DNA of 64,000 bases from Leptodesmis sichuanensis A121 (GCF_021379005.1 NZ_CP075171.1:1550001-1614000), one strand, 5' to 3'. Numbered from the stretch's first letter, positions 52,997 to 62,231 are shown. Numbers and translations: made by a program. The notes: generated by a model not told the origin, from the sequence alone.

Positions 52997-53405
52997 ATTG
53001 AGAATTGTCATCGATACTAATACGTTAATCAGTAGTGTTTTGATTGCGGCATCTGTACCGGATCAAGCCTTCAAAAAAGCCAGAGATATCGGTATTTTAT
53101 TGTTCTCTGATGCAACATTTGAAGAATTACAGCAAGTCATCACTCGTCCAAAATTTGATAGATATATCTCCATTGCCATTCGGATCGAATTTCTGGCAAG
53201 GTTATGGCAAGAGTCAGAACAAGTTGAAATTGTTGACGTGATCACCGACTGTCAAGATCCAAAAGACAATAAATTCCTTGAAGTTGCTGTTAATGGTGAT
53301 GCTGACTATATCCTGACAGGCGATCAAGACTTACTTATACTCAATCCTTTTCGGGCTATTCCAATTGTCCCACCTGCGTACTTTCTAGATCTAACCAGTA
53401 AATGA
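52989..53405 (+). CDS. PIN-domain toxin-like ribonuclease
   Basis: 138 residues. Acidic PIN residues: IVIDTNTLISSVL (first Asp), the DATFEELQQVITRP strand, DCQDPKDNKFLEVAVNGDAD (second and third acidic positions) and ILTGDQDLLIL. It matches the 'putative toxin-antitoxin system toxin component, PIN family' pattern. Overlaps its predicted antitoxin by 8 bp. Confidence 0.9.
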   Translation: MNKLRIVIDTNTLISSVLIAASVPDQAFKKARDIGILLFSDATFEELQQVITRPKFDRYISIAIRIEFLARLWQESEQVEIVDVITDCQDPKDNKFLEVAVNGDADYILTGDQDLLILNPFRAIPIVPPAYFLDLTSK

Positions 53406-53414
53406 GGAGGATGT

Positions 53415-53642
53415 ATGAAGGATTATCACATCAATATTTTCTACAGCGAAGATGATGAGGGATACATCGCGGATATCCCCGATTTGCGATTTTGTTCTGC
53501 CTTTGGATCAACCCCAACCGAAGCTCTCCAAGAATTAGAAGTCGCTAAGCAGGCATGGCTAGAAACAGCAAGATTGCAGGGCAAACCAATTCCTCAACCC
53601 ACCTATCGACCTGTAATTTATCAACTCAAAACTGCTTCATGA
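53415..53642 (+). CDS. HicB-like antitoxin-type protein
   Basis: 75 residues. DYHINIFYSEDDEGYIADIP, then FGSTPTEALQELEVAKQAWL: the HicB partial RNase-H fold pattern. No HicA toxin gene is adjacent. GAGGAGG ribosome site upstream. Its TGA overlaps the ATG of the decayed DUF2283 copy. Confidence 0.85.
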   Translation: MKDYHINIFYSEDDEGYIADIPDLRFCSAFGSTPTEALQELEVAKQAWLETARLQGKPIPQPTYRPVIYQLKTAS

Positions 53643-53838
53643 AACTCACAATTCATAAAGACGATAATGTCCTTTATTTGCGACTCGACGTACCCCCATC
53701 ATCGAGTCAGAAGAAGTGAGCGACGGCATTATCCTGGATTACAACGCTGAGGGTAAAGTGGTTGGCATTGAAGTCCTTTACATTAGCCAACGCAGCCCTA
53801 ACTCCTGGCAACAAATTCTTTTAGAAACAACCGCTTAG
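53639..53838 (+). pseudogene. Frameshifted DUF2283 copy
   Basis: Relative to the intact copy at 52356, a single base is missing near 53690. The frame shifts after RLD and stops after 26 codons. The remaining sequence after 53704 is identical to arm 1. Inactive unless programmed frameshifting occurs. Confidence 0.88.
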
Positions 53839-54073
53839 TCGTAGGGCATGAATCTGTCGGTTTACTCTTCCCCCACCTCCTCCGCAGACAAAGCCTGCAT
53901 CGAAACCCTCGTCCAGCGCCGTCGCCACCACCGAAGCCGAAATTGACGACATTGTTGCCCGTCTCTACGGCCTCACCGATGCCGAACTAGCCATCATAGA
54001 AGGGCAAGCAGGATCAATAAACCAGAAGCCATCAAACCATCGTTTATAGGAGATTTGTCATGCAAACGATTAC
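53704..54073. repeat. 370-bp perfect direct repeat, arm 2
   Basis: Identical to 52422-52791, 1282 bp away. It ends 14 bp into what was the antitoxin start and meets the 3' end of the opposite-strand TPR gene. The TPR stop codon (54070-54072) lies inside this arm. Confidence 0.93.
53884..54049 (+). pseudogene. Restriction-methylase C-terminal remnant, copy 2
   Basis: Exact duplicate of 52602-52767, with the same frameshift and stop, carried by arm 2. Confidence 0.65.
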
Positions 54074-55281
54074 AGTCCTGCTTTTAATCGCTTCTGCAAG
54101 GCGGTACGGTTTTGTTGGGCTTTGATATCGTCGGGGTTAATTTCCAAAACTTTGTCAAAGCAGGCGATCGCATCTTCCAACCGTCCCAGACTGGCCAGCA
54201 CACCGCCTCGATTATTCCAGGCTCGATGATCGCCAGGACGAATGGCTAGAGCTTTGTCATAGCTGGCAACTGCATCTTCCAAACGGTTCAGGTTTTTTAA
54301 AGCAATGCCTCGATTAAACCAGGACTCGTAGGAGTCGGGGTTCAGTTCCAAAACGCGGTCATAGCTGGCGATCGCGGCTTCAAAGTCGCCCAATTTTATC
54401 TGCACACCAGCCTGACCATACCAGGCTGCCCAGGAGGTAGGATCCACTTCCAGCGCTTTCTGGTAAGCCGTTAATGCTTCCGGTTGACGATTCAGATGCT
54501 TCAAACTGTGGGCCTGTTGCAACCAGACTGCGGCATCCTGGGGTTGCAGTTCCAGTGCTTTCTGGTAGCTGGAGATAGCCGCTTCGTGATCCCCTAAAGT
54601 TTGCAAAGCATCGCCGCGTCCAACATAGGCAGCCTGGTAATCCGGTTGTAATTCCAGGGCACGAGTAAAATGCTTCACGGCTCCTTCGTAGCGGCCTGTA
54701 GCCCTTAAGGCTTGTCCCTGGTAATACCAAACTTCGGCACACTCCGAGCGCAGTTGCAAACAGTGGTTAAACGAGGCGATCGCCGCTTCTGCTTGACCTG
54801 TGGCGTAGAGGGCATATCCCTGGCAGTACCAGGCATCAAAACAATCCGGTTGGGCTTGTAGAGCGGGCTGAAAATGAGTGATTGCTGCCTCGTACTGCCC
54901 TAGTGCGTAGTACGCCAGTGCCAGACTGTAATGACCGTTGGGAAAATCGGGCTGGAGTTCTAATGCTTGTTGGAAGCCTGCGATCGCCGTTTCGTACTGC
55001 CCCATGGAATAGGCTGCCGATGCCAGACCGTAGTAAGTCAAGGGATCAGCGGCTTGTAGGGCGATCGCCTGTTCAAAACAGGACAGAGCATCGGCGTAAT
55101 GCTGCAGGTTCAGCAGCGTACAGCCTTTTTCATTCCAGGCGGCGACATGATCGGGTTGCAACTCCAGCACCTGATCAAACTGCGCGATCGCGGCCTCAAA
55201 GTTTTCCTGCTGACTCAACTCCAACGCTTCTTGAAAAATCGTTTCCACCCTGGTCGCCTCACAATAAACGGTCTGACTCAT
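54070..55281 (-). CDS. Tetratricopeptide-repeat protein
   Basis: 403 residues from ATG 55281, almost entirely about eleven 34-residue TPRs, e.g. AIAQFDQVLELQPDHVAAWN and AVASYDKALAIRPGDHRAWN. No signal or membrane span; likely a protein-interaction scaffold. The TAA stop lies in repeat arm 2, so the original C terminus may have been lost when the island formed. The next upstream frame to 55344 is less likely. Confidence 0.85.
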   Translation of the reverse strand: MSQTVYCEATRVETIFQEALELSQQENFEAAIAQFDQVLELQPDHVAAWNEKGCTLLNLQHYADALSCFEQAIALQAADPLTYYGLASAAYSMGQYETAIAGFQQALELQPDFPNGHYSLALAYYALGQYEAAITHFQPALQAQPDCFDAWYCQGYALYATGQAEAAIASFNHCLQLRSECAEVWYYQGQALRATGRYEGAVKHFTRALELQPDYQAAYVGRGDALQTLGDHEAAISSYQKALELQPQDAAVWLQQAHSLKHLNRQPEALTAYQKALEVDPTSWAAWYGQAGVQIKLGDFEAAIASYDRVLELNPDSYESWFNRGIALKNLNRLEDAVASYDKALAIRPGDHRAWNNRGGVLASLGRLEDAIACFDKVLEINPDDIKAQQNRTALQKRLKAGL

Positions 55282-55398
55282 AGGAGCACTCTTTGTGTCT
55301 TTGCTCGAATGTTCTGCTGGCAATCTCAACCTGAGATCTTGCAACTAAGGATACCCGGATGAATTGAAAGGACTACAGGGGGATAAGGGGATAAATTT

Positions 55399-55465
55399 TA
55401 GATTTTGGATTTTGGATTTGGGGAAGTTGAGAGTGACGAGTGAAGAGTTGAGAGTGACGAGTGAA
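55399..55465. repeat. Heptamer and 19-bp tandem repeats
   Basis: ttttgga units (55399-55419) followed by two copies of gttgagagtgacgagtgaa (55426-55444 and 55447-55465), with gttttaa-type units after. They fill the 296-bp spacer between the TPR gene and proA. Confidence 0.75.
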
Positions 55466-55577
55466 ACGTTTTAAGTTTTGAGTTTAGAACAACCCCCTCC
55501 CCCCTCCACTCCTCCACCCATCACCCATACGCGGTGTAGACTTGAAGAGTCTTTACGGTTCAGTTGGATACAGTCTC

Positions 55578-56900
55578 ATGACTATCTCACCCGTTGTTGC
55601 TCCTGATTCTGCCTCTCTGTCTCCCCTGGTTGAGTTAGCAAAAAGAACTCGTGCCAGTGCGCTACAACTGGGAACGACACCGACAGAGATGAGAAATCAG
55701 GCGTTGGAGGCGATCGCCCAGTCTCTGGAAGCCGCTGCACCGGAAATTCTGGCAGCTAATCAGGCGGATTGTCAGACTGCCCAGGAAGAGGGGTTGGCCA
55801 GTGCGTTGTATGCCCGGTTGAAGCTGGATGAGACAAAGTTACGAGGGGCGATCGCAGGAGTGCGGGATGTCGCCAAGTTGCCAGATCCGATCGGGGTGGT
55901 GCAAATTCATCGGGAATTGGATACCGAATTGGTGCTGAAGCGAGTCACCTGTCCTCTGGGTGTGCTAGGTGTAATTTTTGAAGCGCGGCCCGATGCCGTA
56001 GTGCAAATTTCCAGCTTGGCGATTAAGTCCGGTAATGGAGTGATTTTGAAGGGCGGCAAAGAGGCCATTCGCTCCTGTGAGGCACTGGTAAAAGCCATTC
56101 GTCAGGGACTGCAGCAGGCTGGATTGGATCCGGATGTGGTGCAATTGCTGACTACTCGTGAGGAAACGCTGGAATTGCTGAAGTTGGATGCTTATGTAGA
56201 TTTGATCATTCCCCGTGGATCTAATTCCTTTGTCCGATTTGTGCAAGAAAATACTCGTATTCCGGTGTTAGGACACGCCGATGGCATCTGTCATTTATAT
56301 ATAGATAAAGCCGCCGATATTCCCCAAGCGATCGCTCTGACGATCGACTCCAAAACCCAGTATCCCGCTGCCTGCAACGCGATTGAAACTCTACTGGTGC
56401 ATCAGGCGATTGCCAAAGATTTTCTTTTGCAGGCAGTCGGCCCTCTGCAGGAGAAATCCGTGGAGTTGCGAGGCGATACCCGTACCCTGGCAATCCTTCC
56501 GATTCAACCAGCAACGGAAGCAGATTGGTCAACGGAATACAGTGATCTGATTCTGTCCATCAAGATTGTCGATTCTTTGGAAGACGCGATCGCGCACATC
56601 AATACCTACGGTTCCCGGCACACCGAGGCGATCGTCACTGAAGATGAGCAGGCCGCTGCAACCTTCATGGCTCAAGTGGATGCGGCGGGCGTGTATCACA
56701 ACTGCTCCACCCGATTTGCCGATGGCTTCCGCTATGGTTTTGGGGCAGAAGTCGGCATCAGTACCCAAAAAATGCCTCCCCGTGGCCCCGTGGGGTTAGA
56801 AGGATTAGTCACTTACAAATATCAATTAGTCGGTAATGGCCACATAGCTGCCACCTACTCCGGCCCCAATGCCAAACCCTTTATCCACCAGGATCTGTAA
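55578..56900 (+). CDS. proA: Gamma-glutamyl phosphate reductase
   Basis: 440 residues from ATG 55578 ([20 protein letters not shown]). Reduces gamma-glutamyl phosphate to glutamate semialdehyde in proline synthesis. [35 protein letters not shown] with the catalytic Cys, and [20 protein letters not shown] are present. proB is not adjacent. Confidence 0.96.
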   Translation: MTISPVVAPDSASLSPLVELAKRTRASALQLGTTPTEMRNQALEAIAQSLEAAAPEILAANQADCQTAQEEGLASALYARLKLDETKLRGAIAGVRDVAKLPDPIGVVQIHRELDTELVLKRVTCPLGVLGVIFEARPDAVVQISSLAIKSGNGVILKGGKEAIRSCEALVKAIRQGLQQAGLDPDVVQLLTTREETLELLKLDAYVDLIIPRGSNSFVRFVQENTRIPVLGHADGICHLYIDKAADIPQAIALTIDSKTQYPAACNAIETLLVHQAIAKDFLLQAVGPLQEKSVELRGDTRTLAILPIQPATEADWSTEYSDLILSIKIVDSLEDAIAHINTYGSRHTEAIVTEDEQAAATFMAQVDAAGVYHNCSTRFADGFRYGFGAEVGISTQKMPPRGPVGLEGLVTYKYQLVGNGHIAATYSGPNAKPFIHQDL

Positions 56901-56910
56901 TGGAGGTTTT

Positions 56911-57246
56911 ATGGCTCTCACGGTCAAAGATCTGGAGAAATTGCAACAACAAGCCCCTGACTATCGCATGGAATTAGTGGATGGGGTAATGGTTGAGGTG
57001 AAGTCTCCCACCGATCGGTTAAGTGGACTGCGTGAGAAAATTGATAGTTTCCTATCTCAAGGGACGCGAGTCGGTATCCTGATTAATCCTGAGCAGCGGT
57101 GGGTGGAAATTCGGCGGTTGGGCCAGGATCCCATAACCTTACAGGATGGAGATACGCTAACCGTTCCTGACCTGCTCCCTGGCTGGGGAGTCCAAATTGA
57201 AGATCTCTGGTCGCCAGAGTTTGACGACATAGAGGATCAGGAGTGA
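56911..57246 (+). CDS. Uma2-family protein lacking its middle
   Basis: 111 residues from ATG 56911. The N-terminal MELVDG motif is joined directly to the late catalytic segment VEVKSPTDRLSGLREKI, with the C-terminal LINPEQRWVEIRRLG intact. Compared with a typical Uma2 protein of about 190 residues, roughly 80-90 residues including one catalytic Asp region are missing in frame. Likely non-functional as a nuclease, though the frame is open. Confidence 0.75.
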   Translation: MALTVKDLEKLQQQAPDYRMELVDGVMVEVKSPTDRLSGLREKIDSFLSQGTRVGILINPEQRWVEIRRLGQDPITLQDGDTLTVPDLLPGWGVQIEDLWSPEFDDIEDQE

Positions 57247-57300
57247 GGAGTAATACAGTTAGCCAATAAAACTCAAATTTCACTTGAATGGATTCTTCCT

Positions 57301-57966
57301 ATGGTCAACCCCGACCTGCAACATCTTCCTTCCAGTGCTGAACTCCCCTGCTCAGACGATACTCCCGTGGATAATGAAGATCAGAATTTTGTCCCAAACT
57401 TCCTCTTGTTTCTCCTCAAGTTTATTTGGGCTACTCGTAACGACTGGTTTTTTGCCGTTGATATGGCGGTCTATCATCTAACAGGCGTGAACCCCAGGAT
57501 TCCGGTTGTGCCAGATGGCTTTTTGAGTTTGGGAGTCGAGCGACGCAAACAAGGAAAATCCCGCAAAAGCTATGTGGTTTGGGAGGAAAACGGCATTGTT
57601 CCGATCCTGGTGCTGGAGGTTGTGTCCTGGACACCGGGGGGGGAATATGACGAAAAAATGGCCATCTATGCCCAATTAGGTGTGCTGTATTACGTGATTT
57701 ACAATCCCGACTACTGGCAACGCGATCGCCATCAACCCTTTGAAGTCTATCGGCTTGAGAACGGTAGCTATCAACTCCAAATCGGCGAACCGTACTGGAT
57801 GCCGGAAGTTGGCTTGGGAATTGGCCGCACCACTCACCAATCCGGCTCCATCCAGCAAGAAGTCCTCTCCTGGTACAACCAGAATGGCGATCGCTATTTA
57901 ACCCCTGAAGAACAACTAGAGCAATACCGCGATCGCTTCGGCGACCTACCAAATCTTTCTCCCTAA
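57301..57966 (+). CDS. Uma2-family putative endonuclease
   Basis: 221 residues, full length. Type II restriction-like fold (Uma2, formerly DUF820): DDTPVDNEDQN, VPDGFLSLGVERR with the Asp, LVLEVVSWTPGGEYDEKMAI with the E-x-V/K-type site, and GVLYYVIYNPDYWQ. These genes are highly amplified in cyanobacteria; the biological role is unclear. It follows the shortened copy by 54 bp. Confidence 0.88.
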   Translation: MVNPDLQHLPSSAELPCSDDTPVDNEDQNFVPNFLLFLLKFIWATRNDWFFAVDMAVYHLTGVNPRIPVVPDGFLSLGVERRKQGKSRKSYVVWEENGIVPILVLEVVSWTPGGEYDEKMAIYAQLGVLYYVIYNPDYWQRDRHQPFEVYRLENGSYQLQIGEPYWMPEVGLGIGRTTHQSGSIQQEVLSWYNQNGDRYLTPEEQLEQYRDRFGDLPNLSP

Positions 57967-58012
57967 TCCCTAATCCCTGATCCCTGACCCCTGATCCCTA
58001 ATCCCCAATCCC
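57963..58012. repeat. Heptamer tandem repeat
   Basis: About seven units of taatccc/tgatccc between the Uma2 gene and the ABC ATPase gene. Confidence 0.8.
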
Positions 58013-58061
58013 CCACCGGGCTGTTAGAATCCAAGAATCTTTTTTTGATTCCTGACTCCCT

Positions 58062-59930
58062 ATGAGCGACACGGTTCTCAACGTCAAAGACCTGCAAGTT
58101 CAATTCACCACTGATGGACAAATTGTTAAAGCCGTTGATGGGATTTCCTTTGAAGTCAAACGTGGGCAGACGTTGGGGATTGTCGGGGAATCGGGGTCGG
58201 GAAAATCGGTTACGTCTCTGGCGGTAATGGGATTGGTGCCACCTCCAGGGGCCATTACAGGCGGACAAATCTTATTTCAGGGGCGGCAGGATCAGATTGA
58301 ACCTGTGGATCTGGCTCGACTCCCGACTCGCCGTTTGGAAGATTACCGGGGGGGAGAAATTTCGATGATCTTCCAGGAACCCATGACTTCTCTCAATCCG
58401 GTCTATACGATCGGGTTCCAACTGGTTGAAGCGATTTGCCTGCACAAACGACTCTCCAAAGCCGATGCGGAGAAAGAAGCGATCGCCCGGCTACAGGAAG
58501 TGCGTCTGTTGCCCAACAATGACCAACTGCATCAGCAATTCAACGGCGATCATCGCGAGATCGATCGCCACAAAACCGCCTTTCTCAACCGCTATCCTCA
58601 TGAGTTATCTGGCGGTCAGATGCAGCGGGTGATGATTGCGATGGCGATTTCCTGTGATCCAGCTCTGCTGATCGCCGATGAACCCACCACGGCTCTGGAT
58701 GTGACGGTACAGGCGACAATTTTGGACTTACTGCGGGACTTGCGCGATCGGCGGGGTATGTCGATCATGTTCATTACCCATGACCTGGGGATTATTGCCG
58801 AGATTGCCGATTATGTGGCCGTCATGTATGCAGGCAAAATTGTCGAAGCTGGCCCGGTCTGGCAAATTTTCTCTAATCCCCAACATCCCTATACCAAAGG
58901 GCTACTGACCTGCCGCCCACAACTCAATCGGCGATTGCGAAAGTTACCGACGGTGGCCGATTTTATGCAGGTGTCCAAGGGACCGGATGGAGAACTGGTG
59001 ATTCAAGAACGGGCCAGGGACATGGATCAGGCGATCGCAAGTGAGGAAGTCAGTCCTGAAGAATTGCAGCAGCGGTTAACAGATTTAGAGAAAAAAGCAC
59101 CTCTGCTATCGGTACAAAACCTGCGCGTGGGATTTCCGATTCGCAACATTTTTGGCCGCACAAAACGCTATTTTATGGCCGTTAATGATGTCAGTTTCGA
59201 GGTCTATCCCGGCGAAACGCTGGGTCTGGTGGGTGAGTCCGGCTGTGGTAAATCCACCCTGGCGCGGGCGATTTTGCAATTGATCAAGCCTATGGATGGG
59301 CAGGTAATATTTGGCGAACAGGATATTACTAAACTGGAGCCTGATCAGTTGCGTCGGATGCGGCAGGATATGCAGATTGTGTTCCAGAATCCTTTCAGTT
59401 CCCTGGATGCCCGGATGACAGTGGGAGCCGCGATCATGGAACCGATGCGAATTCACCGCAAGCCCCACGATCGCGTCCAACAACGCCAGCGAGCCGCTTA
59501 CTTACTGGAACGGGTAGGACTGACGGCTGAGGCGATTAATCGCTATCCCCATGAGTTTTCTGGCGGTCAACGACAGCGTATTTGTATCGCCCGCGCGCTC
59601 GCCTTACAACCCAAGTTCATTATCTGTGATGAATCGGTATCGGCTCTGGATGTGTCGGTTCAGGCTCAGGTGCTGAATCTCTTAAAAGAACTGCAGGCGG
59701 AATTTGATCTCACCTATATTTTCATCTCCCACGATTTAAGCATCGTGAAATTCATGAGCGATCGCATTATCGTGATGAATCGAGGCCACATTGAAGAAAT
59801 TGGTTCCTCTGAAAGCATCTATCGCCATCCCCAGCAGGAATACACTCGTCAGTTGATTTCTGCCATTCCCGTGGGCACGCTCGATCGCATCCGGGAACGC
59901 CAAGCCCAAAGAGGCATTTCTTTGGGATAA
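58062..59930 (+). CDS. Peptide-type ABC transporter, fused dual ATPase
   Basis: 622 residues, two complete ABC domains. The first has Walker A GESGSGKS (about 40), signature LSGGQMQR and DEPTTALD. The second has GESGCGKS (about 390), FSGGQRQRICIARALAL and CDESVSALD. The order corresponds to DppD-DppF/OppD-OppF-like ATPases fused in one chain (GsiA-type), powering uptake of peptides or related solutes. The membrane and binding subunits are not in the window. Confidence 0.93.
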   Translation: MSDTVLNVKDLQVQFTTDGQIVKAVDGISFEVKRGQTLGIVGESGSGKSVTSLAVMGLVPPPGAITGGQILFQGRQDQIEPVDLARLPTRRLEDYRGGEISMIFQEPMTSLNPVYTIGFQLVEAICLHKRLSKADAEKEAIARLQEVRLLPNNDQLHQQFNGDHREIDRHKTAFLNRYPHELSGGQMQRVMIAMAISCDPALLIADEPTTALDVTVQATILDLLRDLRDRRGMSIMFITHDLGIIAEIADYVAVMYAGKIVEAGPVWQIFSNPQHPYTKGLLTCRPQLNRRLRKLPTVADFMQVSKGPDGELVIQERARDMDQAIASEEVSPEELQQRLTDLEKKAPLLSVQNLRVGFPIRNIFGRTKRYFMAVNDVSFEVYPGETLGLVGESGCGKSTLARAILQLIKPMDGQVIFGEQDITKLEPDQLRRMRQDMQIVFQNPFSSLDARMTVGAAIMEPMRIHRKPHDRVQQRQRAAYLLERVGLTAEAINRYPHEFSGGQRQRICIARALALQPKFIICDESVSALDVSVQAQVLNLLKELQAEFDLTYIFISHDLSIVKFMSDRIIVMNRGHIEEIGSSESIYRHPQQEYTRQLISAIPVGTLDRIRERQAQRGISLG

Positions 59931-59991
59931 CCACAGTGGTTTTGGAGAGTACAATCTCATTAGTCATGCAAATGGGATAAACCGCTCCCTT

Positions 59992-60984
59992 ATGCAGAAA
60001 CCTCGTTTTTTCCACTTCTTTCAGCACCTCAGCCTTGCTGTGATTAAAGAAGTTATTGTCTGCTCAGGGAAACAACGGTTACCTGGATTGGCTGCAGAGA
60101 TTGCCTTTAATTCCATGCTGGCAATGTTTCCGGCAATCGTGGCGATGCTGACAATTATTGGCATGGTCGGCTCTTCCGAGCGGGTGTTTAAGGAATTGAT
60201 GGCTCAACTAAGCCGAATCGCCCCGGTAGAAGTTTTGAACTTGATTAATAATTTTGTGACTGCCATCAGTCCGGCCAGCAATCGGGGGTTACTCTCCATT
60301 AGCTTTGTAGCCGCCATCTGGATTGCCTCTGGAGCTATTAGCTCGACCATGGTTGCGCTAGATCACATTCATCAAATCCCACATCAATACGTCCGTCCCT
60401 TCTGGAAGACGAAGCTGGTCTCCCTGGTGCTGACCATTGGCACGATTCTGCTCCTGGCCGTAGCGTCTGTGACGTTTTTTGTAGGCGACCTGATTGTCAA
60501 AGCCCTGATCGTGCATAGTGATCAGATCGTTGAGACGATTTCAAAACGCTCTAATAATTTGACTCCCCAGTTGCTGACTGTCTGGTATCGCCTGAGTATG
60601 CCGATCGCCCTGCTGATGGTGGCGCTGGCGTTTGCTTTCATCTACCGCTTTGGCCCCAGTCGCTGGCGCAGAGGCACACCCATTTTGCCCGGTGCATTGC
60701 TAGCAACCATGTTCTGGGCCATTTTTTCCACGGGTTTTCGACTCTATGTCTCTAACTTTGGCAATTTCAACCGGATTTATGGAGCTTTGGGGGCGATTAT
60801 TGTGCTGCTGATCTGGCTGCAGTCCAGTGCTCTGATGATGTTGACTGGGGCGCAACTGAATTACACGGTTGGCAAAGCAATCTATCAAAAGCAGCGATCG
60901 CTAGCGGATACTGCTCAATACGGCCAGCAGAATACACGCAAAAATCAGTACCCACAGGACTATTCCCGGCATAAATCCCAGTAG
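59992..60984 (+). CDS. YihY/BrkB-type membrane protein
   Basis: 330 residues, about six membrane helices. FAGKQRLPGLAAEIAFNSML-like start (here SGKQRLPGLAAEIAFNSMLA), WIASGAISSTMVALDHIH, KTKLVSLVLTIGTILLL, and YRFGPSRWRRGTPILPGALL fit the family, once wrongly called RNase BN. Function unclear. The 3' end overlaps a small minus-strand gene by 84 bp. Confidence 0.92.
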   Translation: MQKPRFFHFFQHLSLAVIKEVIVCSGKQRLPGLAAEIAFNSMLAMFPAIVAMLTIIGMVGSSERVFKELMAQLSRIAPVEVLNLINNFVTAISPASNRGLLSISFVAAIWIASGAISSTMVALDHIHQIPHQYVRPFWKTKLVSLVLTIGTILLLAVASVTFFVGDLIVKALIVHSDQIVETISKRSNNLTPQLLTVWYRLSMPIALLMVALAFAFIYRFGPSRWRRGTPILPGALLATMFWAIFSTGFRLYVSNFGNFNRIYGALGAIIVLLIWLQSSALMMLTGAQLNYTVGKAIYQKQRSLADTAQYGQQNTRKNQYPQDYSRHKSQ

Positions 60985-61071
60985 GCCAATTCCCCGTAAC
61001 ACCCAGAGGGCGATCGTCAGGGCCAGCACACCCAAAAACATTCGAGTTGTTAGCTTCAATCGTTGCATCAT
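60901..61071 (-). CDS. Small two-helix membrane protein
   Basis: 56 residues from ATG 61071 (MMQRLKLTTRMFLGVLALTI), with two hydrophobic helices. Its middle, RGIGLLGFMPGIVLWVLIF, resembles KGLGWLPSIPDYVLWALVL in the next upstream gene, suggesting tandem duplication. ATGATGA overlap with that gene's stop. It overlaps the BrkB-type gene's end in antisense, which is unusual but plausible. Confidence 0.6.
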   Translation of the reverse strand: MMQRLKLTTRMFLGVLALTIALWVLRGIGLLGFMPGIVLWVLIFACILLAVLSSIR

Positions 61072-61295
61072 CGCTTGCTGCTACTCCGCAAACCGCCAAT
61101 AATTCCTCCTCCCAGCGCCAGCAAGACCAAGGCCCACAGGACATAATCTGGGATACTGGGCAGCCAACCCAACCCTTTGAGCAGGATCAGCACGGCCATC
61201 ATAACCAGCAAGATGCCCACAATGTACAGCAGGATGGTGAGTAGCATATTGGGTGGTTGACGGTTCACAGACAAATCTCCTCTCAGGAAATCCAC
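61068..61295 (-). CDS. Small two-helix membrane protein
   Basis: 75 residues; an alternative start at 61247 (MLLTILLYIVGILLVMMAVL) gives 59. Two hydrophobic helices separated by KGLGWLPSIPDY, with a basic end. Related in pattern to the downstream 56-residue gene, with which it overlaps by four bases. No family recognised. Confidence 0.65.
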   Translation of the reverse strand: MDFLRGDLSVNRQPPNMLLTILLYIVGILLVMMAVLILLKGLGWLPSIPDYVLWALVLLALGGGIIGGLRSSSKR

Positions 61296-61464
61296 CGGGT
61301 CTTGATATTCTCTAGATCTTCATCTCCCTAGTCATGATCACGCAACATTCTTTTACAAAATAGCGTTACCCTGTGGAAGGGGCAGTGAGCTAGTGAGTCA
61401 GTCTGGCAAATGCCCAAGGCTTGTAGACCCAATTCTCCATTGCTCAAGGAGTTACCCAATCAGA

Positions 61465-62046
61465 ATGACTGCTTCTACTGTATCCAACCCACGCCCTTAC
61501 TCCCTTACCGTTCCTCTGCAATCCCGGGATGCTCGCACTACAGCCCTGCTGCAGGGAGAAATTTTGTTAGAAACCCGTGCTCATTCTGCCTGGGGGGCTG
61601 GGGTAACGGCTCAGATGTATTTGCCAATCCAACCTGAGCGCGCCTGGGCACAACTCACAGATTATCCGCGCTGGGTGCAATTTTTTCCCGATATCACTCA
61701 AAGCCGCATTTTGGAGCGATCGCCGATCGGCCAGGGGCAGGAAACCCATCAGCGTTTGTATCAGGCCGCCCGTAAATCCTTCCTATTCATCACGGCTGAA
61801 GTCGAAATTTATCTACAAGTGATCGAAACGGCTGGCCAGCGCATTCAATTCCATTTAGAATCCGGCAGCTTTCATGATTTTCAGGCCGACTTGCAGTTGC
61901 AAGACCTGGCTGAGGGCGCTTTACTGACGTACTCTGTGCAAGCCACCCCAACCATTCCAGTTCCCAGTCCCTTCATCCAACAAGCCATTCACTGGGATTT
62001 GCCACACAATATGCGAAATATGCGGCAAATGTTGTGCAGTCATTGA
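61465..62046 (+). CDS. SRPBCC (START-like) lipid/ligand-binding protein
   Basis: 193 residues from ATG 61465. The hydrophobic-cavity fold pattern is visible: MYLPIQPERAWAQLTDYPRW at the start of the barrel, ITAEVEIYLQVIETAGQRIQ, and a C-terminal helix PHNMRNMRQML. Such proteins bind lipids, hormones or polyketides; in cyanobacteria the ligand is unknown. A CAAGGAG ribosome site lies about 14 bp before the start. Confidence 0.82.
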   Translation: MTASTVSNPRPYSLTVPLQSRDARTTALLQGEILLETRAHSAWGAGVTAQMYLPIQPERAWAQLTDYPRWVQFFPDITQSRILERSPIGQGQETHQRLYQAARKSFLFITAEVEIYLQVIETAGQRIQFHLESGSFHDFQADLQLQDLAEGALLTYSVQATPTIPVPSPFIQQAIHWDLPHNMRNMRQMLCSH

Positions 62047-62148
62047 TGAGGCATGGCGCGACAAAATCGAGCTTTTGTGTCAAAATCCTCGCTTAATTAG
62101 CCAGGATCACGGCCTATAGTCTTCCTCAAGAGAAAGTTTTCTGAGCGG

Positions 62149-62178
62149 CTTAACCTTCCCTTTACCGTTCTTTTACAG
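62149..62178 (+). promoter_or_regulatory. Pho box (SphR-type) upstream of pstS
   Basis: Three 8-bp repeats with exactly 3-bp spacers: CTTAACCT, CTTTACCG, TTTTACAG. This is the arrangement of the cyanobacterial Pho box bound by SphR (PyTTAAPyPy-type repeats). It lies 54-83 bp before the pstS start, so phosphate limitation should induce the operon. Confidence 0.8.
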
Positions 62179-62231
62179 GAAAGTTGTAGGGTAAGGAAGT
62201 TGTGATGTCGTGATGTGAGGAAGACGAGATT

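Noticed and set aside
52356-54073. Insertion sequence or transposon
   Set aside because: No transposase gene, no terminal inverted repeats and no target-site duplication; the direct repeats look like a segmental duplication.
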